64,000 bases of DNA from Geopseudomonas aromaticivorans (GTDB lineage Bacteria > Pseudomonadota > Gammaproteobacteria > Pseudomonadales > Pseudomonadaceae), in the NCBI RefSeq assembly GCF_019097855.1, contig NZ_JAHRGL010000049.1:99767-163766 (forward strand), given 5' to 3'. The translations under genes and the position numbers were made by a program. This document shows positions 18,491 through 27,463 of the stretch, in pieces; position 1 is the stretch's first letter, and the number at the start of each line of letters is the position of its first letter. Below the pieces are notes generated by a model. It searched no databases. It was not told the DNA's origin and worked only from the letters and a program-made list of their open reading frames with translations.

Positions 18491-19309
18491 ATGAATCACC
18501 CCCGCATTGCTTTCATCGGCGCCGGCAACATGGCCACCAGCCTGATCGGCGGCCTGATCGCCCGCGGCGTGCCTGCCGACCGCCTCACCGCCAGCGAGCC
18601 GCAGGCCGAGCAGCGCCAGCGCATCGCCCGCGAGCACGGCATCGCGGTACTGGAGGACAACGCCATCGCCGTGGCCGGCGCCGAGATCGTGGTGCTGGCG
18701 GTCAAACCGCAGGTGATGAAGGAAGTCTGCCTGGCCCTGGCGCCGGCGCTGCCGGCCGGCGTGCTGATCGTCTCCATCGCCGCCGGCATCCCCTGCGCCA
18801 GCCTCGAGCGCTGGCTCGGCGAGCAGGCCATCGTGCGCTGCATGCCCAACACCCCGGCGCTGCTGCACGAAGGCGCCAGCGGCCTGTACGCCAACGCGCG
18901 CACCAGCACGGCACAGCGCGAGCAGGCCGAGGCCCTGCTGGATGCGGTCGGCCTGGTGCTGTGGCTGGAGGAGGAGCAGCTGATCGACGCGGTGACCGCA
19001 GTGTCCGGCAGCGGCCCGGCCTACTTCTTCCTGCTCATGGAGGCGATGACCGCCGCCGGCGAGCGCCTCGGCCTGCCCGCCGAAACCGCCAGCCTGCTGG
19101 CCCGCCAGACCGCCTTCGGCGCGGCACGCATGGCGCTGGTCAGCGACTTCGATCCGGCCGAGCTGCGCCGCCGGGTGACCTCGCCCAACGGCACCACCGA
19201 GGCGGCGATCAAGGCCTTCCAGGCCGGCGGCTTCGAGGCGCTGGTCGACCAGGCGCTGCAGGCTGCCGCCCACCGCTCGGCCGAAATGGCCGAACAGCTC
19301 GGTCAATAA
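18491..19309 (+). CDS. proC: Pyrroline-5-carboxylate reductase
   Basis: Reduces pyrroline-5-carboxylate to proline with NAD(P)H. The ATG at 18491 (MNHPRIAFIGAGNMATSLIG) gives 272 residues with the Rossmann GxGxxA-type motif at the N-terminus. The substrate-binding core AVSGSGPAYFFLLMEAM and the C-terminal RRVTSPNGTTEAAIKAF are the ProC signature. It sits between yggS and yggT, an order widely conserved in proteobacteria. Confidence 0.97.
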   Translation: MNHPRIAFIGAGNMATSLIGGLIARGVPADRLTASEPQAEQRQRIAREHGIAVLEDNAIAVAGAEIVVLAVKPQVMKEVCLALAPALPAGVLIVSIAAGIPCASLERWLGEQAIVRCMPNTPALLHEGASGLYANARTSTAQREQAEALLDAVGLVLWLEEEQLIDAVTAVSGSGPAYFFLLMEAMTAAGERLGLPAETASLLARQTAFGAARMALVSDFDPAELRRRVTSPNGTTEAAIKAFQAGGFEALVDQALQAAAHRSAEMAEQLGQ

Positions 19310-19318
19310 GGAGCCCCG

Positions 19319-19912
19319 ATGAACGGACTCAACACTGCCGCCATCTACGTGCTGCAGACCCTCGGCAGCCTGTACCTGCTGATCGTGCTGCTGCGTTTCA
19401 CCCTGCAACTGGTGCGCGCCGACTTCTACAACCCGCTCTGCCAGTTCGCGGTCAAGGCCACCAAGCCGCTGCTCAACCCGCTGCGCAAGGTGATTCCCGG
19501 CTTCGGCGGCCTGGACCTGGCATCCTTGGTGCTGGCCCTGCTGATCCAGCTGCTGCTGATGGCCCTGACCCTGCTGCTGATGGGCTACGGCATCGGCGGC
19601 CTGCTGCCGCAGCTGCTGATCTGGGCGGTGATCGGCGTCACCGCGCTGCTCCTGAAGATCTTCTTCTTCGCCCTGATCGTCAGCGTGATCCTCTCCTGGG
19701 TCGCCCCGGGCAGCTACAATCCCGGCGCCCAGCTGGTCAACCAGATCTGCGAACCGCTGCTGATGCCGATCCGCCGCCTGCTGCCCAACCTCGGCGGCCT
19801 GGATATCTCGCCGATCTTCGCCTTCATCGCCCTGCAGCTGATCGACATGCTGGTGATCCGCAACCTCGCGGCCATGAGCCACATGCCGCAGCTGCTCAGC
19901 CCGTTCCTCTGA
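19319..19912 (+). CDS. yggT: YggT family membrane protein
   Basis: 197-residue inner-membrane protein with two YggT repeats. Each has a hydrophobic segment followed by a conserved loop: RADFYNPLCQFAVKATKPLL in the first, and NPGAQLVNQICEPLLMPIRR in the second. Members of the family are linked to osmotic stress or membrane organisation, but the mechanism is unknown. The stop overlaps the yggU start (TGATG). Confidence 0.93.
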   Translation: MNGLNTAAIYVLQTLGSLYLLIVLLRFTLQLVRADFYNPLCQFAVKATKPLLNPLRKVIPGFGGLDLASLVLALLIQLLLMALTLLLMGYGIGGLLPQLLIWAVIGVTALLLKIFFFALIVSVILSWVAPGSYNPGAQLVNQICEPLLMPIRRLLPNLGGLDISPIFAFIALQLIDMLVIRNLAAMSHMPQLLSPFL

Positions 19913-20217
19913 TGAGCTGGTTCCGCTGGGACGGCGCAGACCTGGTCCTCGCCTGCCACCTGCAGCCCAAGGCGAGCAAGGACGAGTTCGCCGGACTGCA
20001 CGGCGACCGTCTGAAGATCCGCCTGACGGCGCCACCGGTGGAAGGCAAGGCCAACGCCCACCTGCTGGCATTCCTCGGCAAGGCCTTCGGCGTCGCCAAG
20101 AGCCAGGTCAGCCTGGAGAGCGGCGAACTCAACCGGCAGAAGCGCGTGCGCATCCATGCGCCGCAGAAACTGCCGGCGGAGCTGGCCGCCGAGCTCGAGG
20201 CCGAGCGCCCGACGTAG
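19912..20217 (+). CDS. yggU: YggU family protein (DUF167)
   Basis: 101-residue DUF167 protein starting MSWFRWDGADLVLACHLQPK; the family core AKDGRLKIRLTAPPVEGKAN-like segment (GDRLKIRLTAPPVEGKANA) is present. Function unknown. Its TAG stop at 20215-20217 lies inside the GTAGGGTGCGC repeat element that follows, so the element may have set the C-terminal end. Confidence 0.9.
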   Translation: MSWFRWDGADLVLACHLQPKASKDEFAGLHGDRLKIRLTAPPVEGKANAHLLAFLGKAFGVAKSQVSLESGELNRQKRVRIHAPQKLPAELAAELEAERPT

Positions 20218-20262
20218 GGTGCGCCATGCGCACTGCCGATCCAGAGGCACACGGCGCACCCC
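20214..20262. repeat. Intergenic palindromic repeat, GTAGGGTGCGC family, copy 1
   Basis: Starts GTAGGGTGCGCCATGCGCAC and ends GGCGCACCCC, so the outer arms are inverted repeats. The same opening sequence recurs at 54443. In both copies the TAG is the stop codon of the gene before it (yggU here). It resembles the short dispersed palindromes common in Pseudomonas genomes. Confidence 0.75.
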
Positions 20263-20282
20263 GCGCCCCGCCGGGCGCGCCC

Positions 20283-20311
20283 TTGCCCCTGTGGGCAGCG
20301 CTCTTTAGACT
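20283..20311 (+). promoter_or_regulatory. Likely sigma-70 promoter of metX-metW
   Basis: TTGCCC (20283-20288), a 17-base spacer and TAGACT (20306-20311) stand 31 bp before the metX start. I saw no SAM-riboswitch-like structure in this short leader. Confidence 0.5.
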
Positions 20312-20341
20312 GGCGCACTTCATTTTTCGAGAGCAGGGTCG

Positions 20342-21481
20342 ATGCCCACCGTCTTCGCCGAAGATTCCGTCGGCCTGGTCAGCCCCCAGGTCCTGCATTT
20401 CAAGGAACCCCTGCCGCTCGCCGGCGGCCGCCAGCTGGCCGACTACGAGCTGGTCTACGAAACCTACGGCACGCTGAACGCCGAACGCAGCAACGCCGTG
20501 CTGATCTGCCATGCCCTCTCCGGCCACCACCACGCCGCCGGCTACCACAGCCCCGACGATCGCAAGCCGGGCTGGTGGGACAGCTGCATCGGCCCGGGCA
20601 AGCCGATCGATACCCGCAAGTTCTTCGTCGTCAGCCTCAACAACCTCGGCGGCTGCAACGGCTCCACCGGCCCCGGCAGCCGCAACCCGGACACCGGCCG
20701 CGCCTACGGCGCCGACTTCCCGGTGCTGACCGTGGAGGACTGGGTGCACAGCCAGGCTCGCCTGGCCGACGCCCTCGGCATCGAACAGTGGGCCGCGGTG
20801 GTCGGCGGCAGCCTCGGCGGCATGCAGGCGCTGCAGTGGAGCATCAGCTACCCCGAGCGCGTGCGCCACTGCCTGGTGATCGCCTCGGCGCCCAAGCTGT
20901 CGGCGCAGAACATCGCCTTCAACGAAGTGGCGCGCCAGGCCATCCTCACCGACCCGGACTTCCACGGCGGCCACTTCCAGGAGCAGGGCACCATCCCCAA
21001 GCGCGGCCTGATGCTGGCGCGCATGGTCGGCCACATCACCTACCTGTCCGACGACGCCATGGGCGAGAAATTCGGCCGCGAGCTGAAGACCGACCAGCTC
21101 AACTACGACTTCCACAGTGTCGAGTTCCAGGTCGAGAGCTACCTGCGCTATCAGGGCGAGGAGTTCTCCGGGCGCTTCGACGCCAACACCTACCTGCTGA
21201 TGACCAAGGCGCTGGACTACTTCGACCCGGCCGCCGCCCATGGCGACGACCTGGTGAAGACCCTGGAGCCGGCGCAGGCGAACTTCTGCGTGATCTCCTT
21301 CTCCACCGACTGGCGCTTCTCGCCGGCCCGCTCGCGGGAGATCGTCGATGCGCTGGTGGCGGCGAAGAAGAACGTCAGCTACTTGGAGATCGAGTCGGCC
21401 CACGGCCACGACGCCTTCCTCATCCCGAGCCCGCGCTACATCCAGGGTTTCGGTCGCTACATGAACCGTATTGCCGTGTAA
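20342..21481 (+). CDS. metX: MetX, homoserine O-acyltransferase (probably O-succinyltransferase)
   Basis: 379-residue alpha/beta-hydrolase activating homoserine for methionine synthesis. The nucleophile Ser157 lies in [14 protein letters not shown]; the catalytic His is in [13 protein letters not shown], and [18 protein letters not shown] forms the acyl-CoA/oxyanion region. Family work shows Pseudomonas MetX enzymes use succinyl-CoA, so the annotation homoserine O-acetyltransferase may be misleading. metW follows 15 bp later, the usual pair. Confidence 0.95.
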   Translation: MPTVFAEDSVGLVSPQVLHFKEPLPLAGGRQLADYELVYETYGTLNAERSNAVLICHALSGHHHAAGYHSPDDRKPGWWDSCIGPGKPIDTRKFFVVSLNNLGGCNGSTGPGSRNPDTGRAYGADFPVLTVEDWVHSQARLADALGIEQWAAVVGGSLGGMQALQWSISYPERVRHCLVIASAPKLSAQNIAFNEVARQAILTDPDFHGGHFQEQGTIPKRGLMLARMVGHITYLSDDAMGEKFGRELKTDQLNYDFHSVEFQVESYLRYQGEEFSGRFDANTYLLMTKALDYFDPAAAHGDDLVKTLEPAQANFCVISFSTDWRFSPARSREIVDALVAAKKNVSYLEIESAHGHDAFLIPSPRYIQGFGRYMNRIAV

Positions 21482-21496
21482 GGACTGCCGCCGAAC

Positions 21497-22087
21497 ATGC
21501 GTGCCGATCTGGAAATCATTCAGGAATGGATCCCCGCCGGCAGCCGGGTCCTCGACCTCGGCTGCGGCAATGGCGAGCTGCTGGCCTGGCTGCGCGAGCA
21601 CAAGCAGGTGCACGGCTACGGCCTGGAGCGCGACCCGGACAAGATCGCCCAGTGCCTGGACCGCGGGGTCAACGTCATCGAGCAGGATCTCGACCTCGGT
21701 CTCGACCACTTCGGCGACGACAGCTTCGACGTGGTGGTGATGACCCAGACCCTGCAGGCGGTGCACTATCCCGACCGCATCCTCAGGGACATGTTGCGGG
21801 TCGGCAAGACCTGCATCATCACCTTCCCCAACTTCGGCCACTGGCGCTGCCGCTGGTACCTGGCGCGCCGCGGCGAGATGCCTCGTTCGGACTTCCTGCC
21901 CTACACCTGGTACAACACGCCGAACATCCACTTCTGCACCTTCCGCGACTTCGAGGCGTTGTGCCGCGAGCAGCGCCTGCGGGTGCTCGATCGTCTGGCG
22001 GTGGACCGCGACCACCGGCTGCATGCACTCGCGCGCCTGTGGCCTAATCTGTTGGGTGAGATCGGTATCTACCGTGTCACCCGCTGA
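21497..22087 (+). CDS. metW: MetW, methyltransferase-fold methionine synthesis protein
   Basis: 196-residue SAM-methyltransferase-fold protein with VLDLGCGNGELLAWL as motif I. MetW accompanies MetX in many proteobacteria and is needed for full MetX function in some species. The start at 21497 (MRADLEIIQEWIPAGSRVLD) follows metX by 15 bp. The catalytic role of its methyltransferase fold is not established. Confidence 0.93.
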   Translation: MRADLEIIQEWIPAGSRVLDLGCGNGELLAWLREHKQVHGYGLERDPDKIAQCLDRGVNVIEQDLDLGLDHFGDDSFDVVVMTQTLQAVHYPDRILRDMLRVGKTCIITFPNFGHWRCRWYLARRGEMPRSDFLPYTWYNTPNIHFCTFRDFEALCREQRLRVLDRLAVDRDHRLHALARLWPNLLGEIGIYRVTR

Positions 22088-22115
22088 CCAAGGCGTCCCA
22101 ATAGGAGATAAGCCC

Positions 22116-22547
22116 ATGCGTCGTCTAGCCCTGTTCCTGCTCACCCTCAGCCTGGCCCTGCCAGCCGCCGCCGAACGCCTGCAGCGCTTCGGCGATCTCG
22201 AGGTGCACTACAACGTCTTCAACTCCAGCTTCCTGCAGCCGGACATCGCCGCCGCCTCCGGTCTGACCCGCAGCAAGACCCAGGGCGTGGTCAACGTCGC
22301 GGTGATGCGCGCCGGCAAGGCCGTGCCCGCGGCCAGCGTCAGCGGCACGGTGAAGAACCTGCTCGGCCAGAGCAAGCCGCTCAACTTCCAGCGCGTCAGC
22401 GAAGGTGAGGGCGACCAGCAGGCGGTCTATCATCTGGCGCAGTTCACCATGACCAGCCGCGAAGTGCTGACCTTCGACCTCAAGGTGCAGGACGGCGGTA
22501 CCAGCCACAGCCTGACCTTCAACCAGGAAGTATTCCCCGACGAATGA
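22116..22547 (+). CDS. DUF4426 exported protein
   Basis: 143-residue protein with an N-terminal signal peptide ([20 protein letters not shown], cleavage after AAA) and a DUF4426-type domain beginning [20 protein letters not shown]. Function unknown; it is likely periplasmic. The ATG at 22116 follows AGGAGAT. The stop overlaps the rdgB start (ATGA at 22544), suggesting co-expression with the nucleotide-sanitising rdgB. Confidence 0.85.
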   Translation: MRRLALFLLTLSLALPAAAERLQRFGDLEVHYNVFNSSFLQPDIAAASGLTRSKTQGVVNVAVMRAGKAVPAASVSGTVKNLLGQSKPLNFQRVSEGEGDQQAVYHLAQFTMTSREVLTFDLKVQDGGTSHSLTFNQEVFPDE

Positions 22548-23140
22548 AAGCCCTGACCGAACTGGTACTGGCCAGCCACAACGCCGGCAAACTCAAAGAA
22601 CTGCAGGCCATGCTGGGCGACGCCGTGCGCGTGCGCTCGGTGGCCGAGTTCAGCAGCCACGAGCCGGAGGAAACCGGCCTGTCCTTCGTCGAGAACGCCA
22701 TCCTCAAGGCCCGCCACGCCGCGCGGGTCTCCGGCCTGCCGGCGCTGGCCGACGACTCGGGCTTGGCGGTGGACGCCCTCGGCGGTGCCCCGGGCATCCG
22801 CTCGGCGCGCTACGCCGACGGCCTGGGCGATGCGGCCAACAACGCCAAGCTGCTGGCCGCGCTGCAGGACGTGCCGGACGCCGAACGCGGCGCCCAGTTC
22901 GTCTGCGCCCTGGCGCTGGTCCAGCACGCCGACGACCCGCTGCCGATCATCTGCGAGGGCCTGTGGCACGGCCGCATCCTCCACGAGCCCCGCGGCGAAG
23001 GCGGCTTCGGCTACGACCCGCTGTTCTGGGTCCCGGAGCGCGAGTGCGCCAGTGCCGAACTGGCCTCGACCGAGAAGAACCAGCTCAGCCACCGCGCGCG
23101 GGCCATGGCCCTGCTCAAGCAGCGGCTGGCCCTCGCTTGA
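22544..23140 (+). CDS. rdgB: RdgB, dITP/XTP pyrophosphatase
   Basis: 198-residue Ham1-family enzyme that hydrolyses non-canonical purine NTPs (dITP, XTP), preventing mutagenic incorporation. Seen: [18 protein letters not shown] at the N-terminus, [20 protein letters not shown] metal/base-binding segment and [15 protein letters not shown]. The start overlaps the preceding stop by four bases and the stop overlaps the TTG start of hemW. Confidence 0.96.
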   Translation: MKALTELVLASHNAGKLKELQAMLGDAVRVRSVAEFSSHEPEETGLSFVENAILKARHAARVSGLPALADDSGLAVDALGGAPGIRSARYADGLGDAANNAKLLAALQDVPDAERGAQFVCALALVQHADDPLPIICEGLWHGRILHEPRGEGGFGYDPLFWVPERECASAELASTEKNQLSHRARAMALLKQRLALA

Positions 23141-24312
23141 GTTCGGCAACGCTCGCCCCGGCCACGCCGGGGCAGTTCCAGCTGCCGCCGCTGGCGCTGT
23201 ACATCCACATCCCGTGGTGCGTGCGCAAGTGCCCGTACTGCGACTTCAACTCCCACGCCGCCGGGCCGGAACTGCCGGAAGAGGCCTATGTCGACGCCCT
23301 GCTCGCCGACCTCGACATCGACCTGCCGGCCGCCCACGGCCGTGCGCTGGGCTCGATCTTCTTCGGCGGCGGCACCCCCAGCCTGTTCTCCGCGCGCGCC
23401 CTCGACCGCCTGCTGCAGGGCGTCAACCGGCGCCTGGCCTTCGCCGCCGACATCGAGATCACCCTCGAGGCCAACCCGGGCACCTTCGAGCAGGCCAAGT
23501 TCGTCGACTATCGCGCGCTCGGCATCAATCGCCTGTCGATCGGCGTGCAGAGCTTCCACGGCGAGCAGCTCAAGGCGCTGGGGCGCATCCACGACGGCGC
23601 CGAAGCGATCCGCGCCGCCGAGATGGCGCGGCGCGCCGGCTTCGACAACTTCAACCTCGACCTGATGCACGGCCTGCCCGGCCAGGACGTCGCCGGCGCG
23701 CTGGCCGACCTGCGCCAGGCCATTGCCCTCGCGCCGACCCACCTGTCCTGGTACCAGCTGACCCTGGAGCCGAACACGGTGTTCTGGAGCCAGCCGCCGC
23801 AGATTCCCGAGGACGACATCCTCTGGGACATCCAGGAGGCCGGCCAGGCCCTGCTGGCCGAGCACGGCTTCGCCCAGTACGAGACCTCGGCCTACGCGCG
23901 AGACAATCGCCGTGCGCGGCACAACCTCAACTACTGGAGCTTCGGCGACTTCCTCGGCATCGGCGCCGGCGCCCATGCCAAGCTGAGCGACCCGCACGGC
24001 CAGATCCGCCGCAGCTGGAAGACCCGCCTGCCCAGGGACTACCTCGATCCGGGCAAACCCTTCCAGGCCGGCGAGCGCCTGCTGGAAGCCGCCGAACTGC
24101 CGTTCGAGTTCATGATGAACGCCCTGCGCCTGACCGGCGGGGTGCCGGCGGCGCTGTTCGAGCAGCGCACCGGCCTGCCGCTGGCCAGCATCAGTGACGC
24201 TTGCGCCGCGGCGCGCGCGGCCGGGTTGCTCGACGCCGATCCTCAGGTGCTGCGCCCGACGCCACGCGGCCAGCTGTTCCTCAACGACCTGTTGCAGCAC
24301 TTTCTCGACTGA
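23137..24312 (+). CDS. hemW: HemW, heme chaperone of the radical-SAM (HemN-like) family
   Basis: 391-residue cytosolic protein. The Cx3Cx2C cluster motif is [32 protein letters not shown] and [10 protein letters not shown] are HemW/HemN-type motifs. It is commonly mis-annotated as coproporphyrinogen III oxidase; HemW proteins carry heme and lack this oxidase activity. No ATG lies just upstream of the conserved region; TTG at 23137-23139 overlaps the rdgB stop (TTGA) and is the most economical start. Confidence 0.9.
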   Translation: MSSATLAPATPGQFQLPPLALYIHIPWCVRKCPYCDFNSHAAGPELPEEAYVDALLADLDIDLPAAHGRALGSIFFGGGTPSLFSARALDRLLQGVNRRLAFAADIEITLEANPGTFEQAKFVDYRALGINRLSIGVQSFHGEQLKALGRIHDGAEAIRAAEMARRAGFDNFNLDLMHGLPGQDVAGALADLRQAIALAPTHLSWYQLTLEPNTVFWSQPPQIPEDDILWDIQEAGQALLAEHGFAQYETSAYARDNRRARHNLNYWSFGDFLGIGAGAHAKLSDPHGQIRRSWKTRLPRDYLDPGKPFQAGERLLEAAELPFEFMMNALRLTGGVPAALFEQRTGLPLASISDACAAARAAGLLDADPQVLRPTPRGQLFLNDLLQHFLD

Positions 24313-24330
24313 ACGCCCCGCGCACCGCGG

Positions 24331-24383
24331 GCAGGGTGGAAAATCGCCACGCGTATTTTCCACGGGGTGGCCATCTACCCTGC
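24331..24383. repeat. Intergenic palindromic repeat, GTGGAAAA family, locus A (inverted orientation)
   Basis: Contains GGTGGAAAAT...ATTTTCCAC followed by GGGGTGGCCATCTACCC. Its reverse complement reads [GTAGATGGCCACCCC][GTGGAAAAT...ATTTTCCACCC], the same two-module layout as locus B but opposite in direction. It lies between hemW and DUF3392. Confidence 0.85.
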
Positions 24384-24489
24384 GCTGCTGCCGCAGCACT
24401 TTCTGCCCCAAGCGTGTGCGGCGTGGCAGGCCCGTCACGTCGCAGCGGGTACACTAGCCCAAGCCTTCCCGTACTAGTCAGGAGTCCGC

Positions 24490-24813
24490 ATGGATCTGCT
24501 ACTCGACCTGTTCGTCACCCTGTCGCGCTGGTGCCGCAGCCATCTCGACGAGATCGCCCTGGCGGTGGTCGCCGCGCTGCTGGTGCTGTTCGGCCCGCTG
24601 GTCAATGCCTGGCTGCAACGTCAGGTCGGCAGCCTGAACTTCGTGTTCCGTACCCTGCTGTTCATCCTGCTCTGCGCACTGGGCTACGGCATGGTCATCG
24701 TCCATGCCACCCCCTGGCTGGAGAAGGGCCTGGCGCAGCTGAACAACTACACCCTGGCGCCGGCGCTGCTGCTGGTGTTCATCGGCATCGGCGTGATCGC
24801 CGAGCGGCGCTGA
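24490..24813 (+). CDS. DUF3392 small membrane protein
   Basis: 107-residue integral membrane protein with three hydrophobic helices (about residues 25-45, 52-70 and 86-103) and the family pattern LLVLFGPLVNAWLQRQVG. Function unknown. It is bracketed by loci A and B of the GTGGAAAA repeat in opposite directions. Confidence 0.87.
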   Translation: MDLLLDLFVTLSRWCRSHLDEIALAVVAALLVLFGPLVNAWLQRQVGSLNFVFRTLLFILLCALGYGMVIVHATPWLEKGLAQLNNYTLAPALLLVFIGIGVIAERR

Positions 24814-24826
24814 TCCGCTACCCCGC

Positions 24827-24879
24827 GTAGAGTGGATGACCACCCGGTGGAAAAGACCTGCGGTCGTTTTCCACCCTGC
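24827..24879. repeat. Intergenic palindromic repeat, GTGGAAAA family, locus B
   Basis: GTAGAGTGGATGACCACC leads into GTGGAAAAGACCTGCGGTC and then TTTTCCACCCTGC. It lies just after the DUF3392 stop (14 bp) and shares the inner AGACCTGCGGTC core with the second hairpin of locus C. Confidence 0.87.
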
Positions 24880-24901
24880 ATGCTCCACCGCGGCCAGAAA
24901 C

Positions 24902-24930
24902 AACGAAGCCGGGCAATGCCCGGCTTCGTT
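24902..24930. terminator. Bidirectional hairpin between DUF3392 and trmB
   Basis: Perfect 13-bp stem AACGAAGCCGGGC / GCCCGGCTTCGTT with three-base loop, followed by TGTTTC on the plus strand. It serves convergent transcription. Confidence 0.75.
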
Positions 24931-24944
24931 GTTTCAGCACCGAT

Positions 24945-25667
24945 TCACTCCACGCGCTGGAACTTCAGGTCCCACACCCCGTGGCCGAGGCGCTCGCCGC
25001 GGCGTTCGAACTTGGTCACCGGGCGCTCCTCGGGGCGCGGCACGTAGGTGCCGTCCGCGGCCAGGTTGCGATAGCCGGGCGCGGCGCTCAGCACCTCCAG
25101 CATGTGCTCGGCGTAGGGCTGCCAGTCGGTGGCCATGTGCAGCACACCGCCGACCTTGAGCTTCTGGCGTACCAGCTCGGCGAACGCCGGCTGCACGATG
25201 CGCCGCTTGTTGTGCTTGGCCTTGTGCCAGGGATCGGGGAAGAACAGCAGCACGCGATCCAGGCTGGCGTCGGCCACGCACTGGCGCAGCACGTCCAGCG
25301 CATCGCAGCTGTACACGCGGATATTGCTCAGGTCCTGCGCCAGGGCACCGCTGAGCAGGGCGCCGACGCCAGGCCGGTGCACCTCGACGCCGATGAAGTC
25401 CTGCTCGGGCGCGGCGGCCGCCATCTCCAGGGTCGCGTGGCCCATGCCGAAGCCGATCTCGAAGGTGCGCGGCGCCTGGCGACCAAACAGCTGGTCGAAG
25501 TCGCGCAGGCCGTCTTCCAGTTGCAGGCCGAACTTCGGCCAGCCCAGTTCGAGACCGCGCTGCTGGCCCTCGGTCACCCGCCCGGCGCGCATCACGAAGC
25601 TCTTGATGGTGCGCAGGCGGCGCGCTTCGCCGGCAGCTTGCGGCGCTTGTTGGATTTCGTCAGTCAT
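24945..25667 (-). CDS. trmB: tRNA (guanine-N7-)-methyltransferase
   Basis: Methylates G46 of tRNA with SAM. The ATG at 25667 ([20 protein letters not shown]) gives 240 residues; an extension to 25757 has no ribosome-binding site and reads into the thiG end. Motifs: [17 protein letters not shown] for SAM binding, [17 protein letters not shown] for the catalytic/tRNA segment and [15 protein letters not shown] near the C-terminus. It is the last gene of the DUF423-thiS-thiG-trmB strand. Confidence 0.96.
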   Translation of the reverse strand: MTDEIQQAPQAAGEARRLRTIKSFVMRAGRVTEGQQRGLELGWPKFGLQLEDGLRDFDQLFGRQAPRTFEIGFGMGHATLEMAAAAPEQDFIGVEVHRPGVGALLSGALAQDLSNIRVYSCDALDVLRQCVADASLDRVLLFFPDPWHKAKHNKRRIVQPAFAELVRQKLKVGGVLHMATDWQPYAEHMLEVLSAAPGYRNLAADGTYVPRPEERPVTKFERRGERLGHGVWDLKFQRVE

Positions 25668-25768
25668 GAACACATTCGCTGTAAAGACAAACGAGCCCTG
25701 CCCTCGCGGACCGGACTCGCTGTGCTGAAGTCGGGGCAGCGCCAGGGGCCTGCCCATGGAAAAGCCGC

Positions 25769-26566
25769 TTAGCGGATCAGCCCTTCGAGCGGCGACGAGG
25801 CGCTGGCGTAGAGCTTCTTCGGCATGCGCCCGGCCAGGTAGGCCAGGCGACCGGCGACGATGGCGTGCTTCATCGCCTCGGCCATCAGCACCGGGTGCTG
25901 GGCGTGGGCGATGGCGCTGTTCATCAGCACCGCCTCGCAGCCCAGCTCCATGGCGATGGCGGCATCCGACGCGGTGCCCACCCCGGCGTCGACCAGCACC
26001 GGCACAGTCGCTTCCTCGAGGATGATGCGCAGGTTGTACGGGTTGCAGATGCCGAGGCCGGTGCCGATCAGGCCGGCCAGCGGCATCACCGCGATGCAGC
26101 CGATCTCGGCCAGCTGGCGGGCGATGATCGGGTCGTCGCTGGTGTAGACCATCACGTCGAAGCCGTCCTTGACCAAGGTTTCGGCGGCCTTGAGGGTCTC
26201 GATCACGTTGGGGAACAGGGTCTTCTGGTCGGCCAGCACTTCCAGCTTGACCAGCTTGTGGCCGTCGAGCAGCTCGCGGGCCAGGCGGCAGGTGCGCACC
26301 GCCTCCACGGCGTCGTAGCAGCCGGCGGTGTTGGGCAGGATGGTGTAGCGCTCGGGGCTGATCACATCGAGCAGGTTCGGCTCGCCGGGATTCTGGCCGA
26401 TGTTGGTCCGGCGCACGGCGACGGTGACGATTTCGGCGCCGGAGGCCTCGATGGCCAGGCGGGTCTCGTCGAGATCCTTGTACTTGCCGGTGCCGACCAG
26501 CAGGCGCGAGTGATAGGTACGGCCGGCCAGGACCAGCGGCTTGTCGATCGGGAAAGACTGGCTCAT
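25769..26566 (-). CDS. thiG: Thiazole synthase ThiG
   Basis: TIM-barrel enzyme forming the thiazole phosphate of thiamine from dehydroglycine, deoxyxylulose 5-phosphate and ThiS thiocarboxylate. The ATG at 26566 ([20 protein letters not shown]) follows an AGGAG and gives 265 residues. [14 protein letters not shown] carries the hinge, [17 protein letters not shown] carries the Schiff-base lysine region and [20 protein letters not shown] closes the barrel. It starts 55 bp after thiS. Confidence 0.96.
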   Translation of the reverse strand: MSQSFPIDKPLVLAGRTYHSRLLVGTGKYKDLDETRLAIEASGAEIVTVAVRRTNIGQNPGEPNLLDVISPERYTILPNTAGCYDAVEAVRTCRLARELLDGHKLVKLEVLADQKTLFPNVIETLKAAETLVKDGFDVMVYTSDDPIIARQLAEIGCIAVMPLAGLIGTGLGICNPYNLRIILEEATVPVLVDAGVGTASDAAIAMELGCEAVLMNSAIAHAQHPVLMAEAMKHAIVAGRLAYLAGRMPKKLYASASSPLEGLIR

Positions 26567-26621
26567 CGGGAGCTCCTCTGCAGGCGTGCGCGGGCGGATC
26601 GTGGAGGGGGGGACGGGACGA

Positions 26622-26822
26622 CTAGCCGCCGCCGATGGCATGCACCACCTCGACGCGGTCACCTTCGCGCAGCAGGGTGTCGGCGTGCTGGCTGCGCGGC
26701 ACGATATCCAGGTTGAGTTCGACCGCCACGCGCCGGCCAGCCAGCTCGAGGCCGGCCAGCAGGTCGGCGACGGAATGCCCTTCGGGCAGTTCCACAGCTT
26801 CGCCATTGAGCTGAATGCGCAT
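26622..26822 (-). CDS. thiS: Sulfur carrier protein ThiS
   Basis: 66-residue ubiquitin-like sulfur carrier. The C-terminal Gly-Gly (HAIGGG) is adenylated then thiocarboxylated to deliver sulfur to ThiG. ThiS runs directly into thiG. The ThiF/ThiI partner that charges it is not in this window. Confidence 0.95.
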   Translation of the reverse strand: MRIQLNGEAVELPEGHSVADLLAGLELAGRRVAVELNLDIVPRSQHADTLLREGDRVEVVHAIGGG

Positions 26823-26916
26823 GCTTGGCCACTCGCAACATCGGGGGGAAAGGCCGGCATTCTAGCGCCGATCGGCGCCGATGACCAAGGCGCCGGCGGA
26901 CCGCCGGACTGCCGAT

Positions 26917-27300
26917 TCAGCGCTGGCGTGACTGGGCGCGCCAGGCCGCCAGCGCCAGGCACAGCCAGCCGGCCAGCAGGCAGCTGCCGCCAAGCGGGGT
27001 GACCATGCCCAGCTTGCCGACGCCGCTGAGGGTCAGCAGGTACAGGCTGCCGGAGAACAGCAGGATGCCGGCGGCGAACAGGCTGCCGGCCGCACGCAGC
27101 AGGCGCGAGCGCCAGTGCAGCGCCAGCGCGCCGAGGCCGAGCAGCGCCAGGGCGTGGATCAGCTGGTAGAGCACGCCGGTCTGGAACACCGTCAGGTACT
27201 CCGGGCTCAGGCGGCCGCGCAGGCCGTGGGCGGCGAAGGCGCCGAGGGCCACGCCGGTGAAGCCGAAGAAGGCGGCGAGCAGGACGAAGGGACGCGACAT
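26917..27300 (-). CDS. DUF423 membrane protein
   Basis: 127-residue membrane protein with four hydrophobic stretches. The family signature [20 protein letters not shown] is at the N-terminus and [13 protein letters not shown] in the third quarter. Function unknown. The start [13 protein letters not shown] is used because the long upstream extension crosses the mtgA promoter region. It is 94 bp upstream of thiS and may share its transcript. Confidence 0.88.
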   Translation of the reverse strand: MSRPFVLLAAFFGFTGVALGAFAAHGLRGRLSPEYLTVFQTGVLYQLIHALALLGLGALALHWRSRLLRAAGSLFAAGILLFSGSLYLLTLSGVGKLGMVTPLGGSCLLAGWLCLALAAWRAQSRQR

Positions 27301-27426
27301 GGATGGACTCCGTGGGCGGGAACAAGGACTGCGCATGATCGCCGCTTGGCTGTCGCCAGGCAAACCGCGCCGCGGGCGGCGGGCGACGCTGGCGACGCGA
27401 GTCACCGCCAGACAGCGCCGCCCCGC

Positions 27427-27432
27427 TATAAT
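27427..27432 (+). promoter_or_regulatory. Strong -10 hexamer (TATAAT) of mtgA
   Basis: Perfect TATAAT 31 bp before the mtgA start. I see no convincing -35 at the usual distance. It overlaps an ATG at 27431 that had looked like a start. Confidence 0.55.
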
Positions 27433-27463
27433 GCCTGCCCCTCCCGCCGAACCCTTCGCCGCC

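Noticed and set aside
20263-20341. SAM riboswitch before metX
   Set aside because: Too short a leader, and no matching stems were visible.
27431-27433. ATG at 27431 as the mtgA start
   Set aside because: It overlaps the TATAAT hexamer; the ATG at 27464 fits better.
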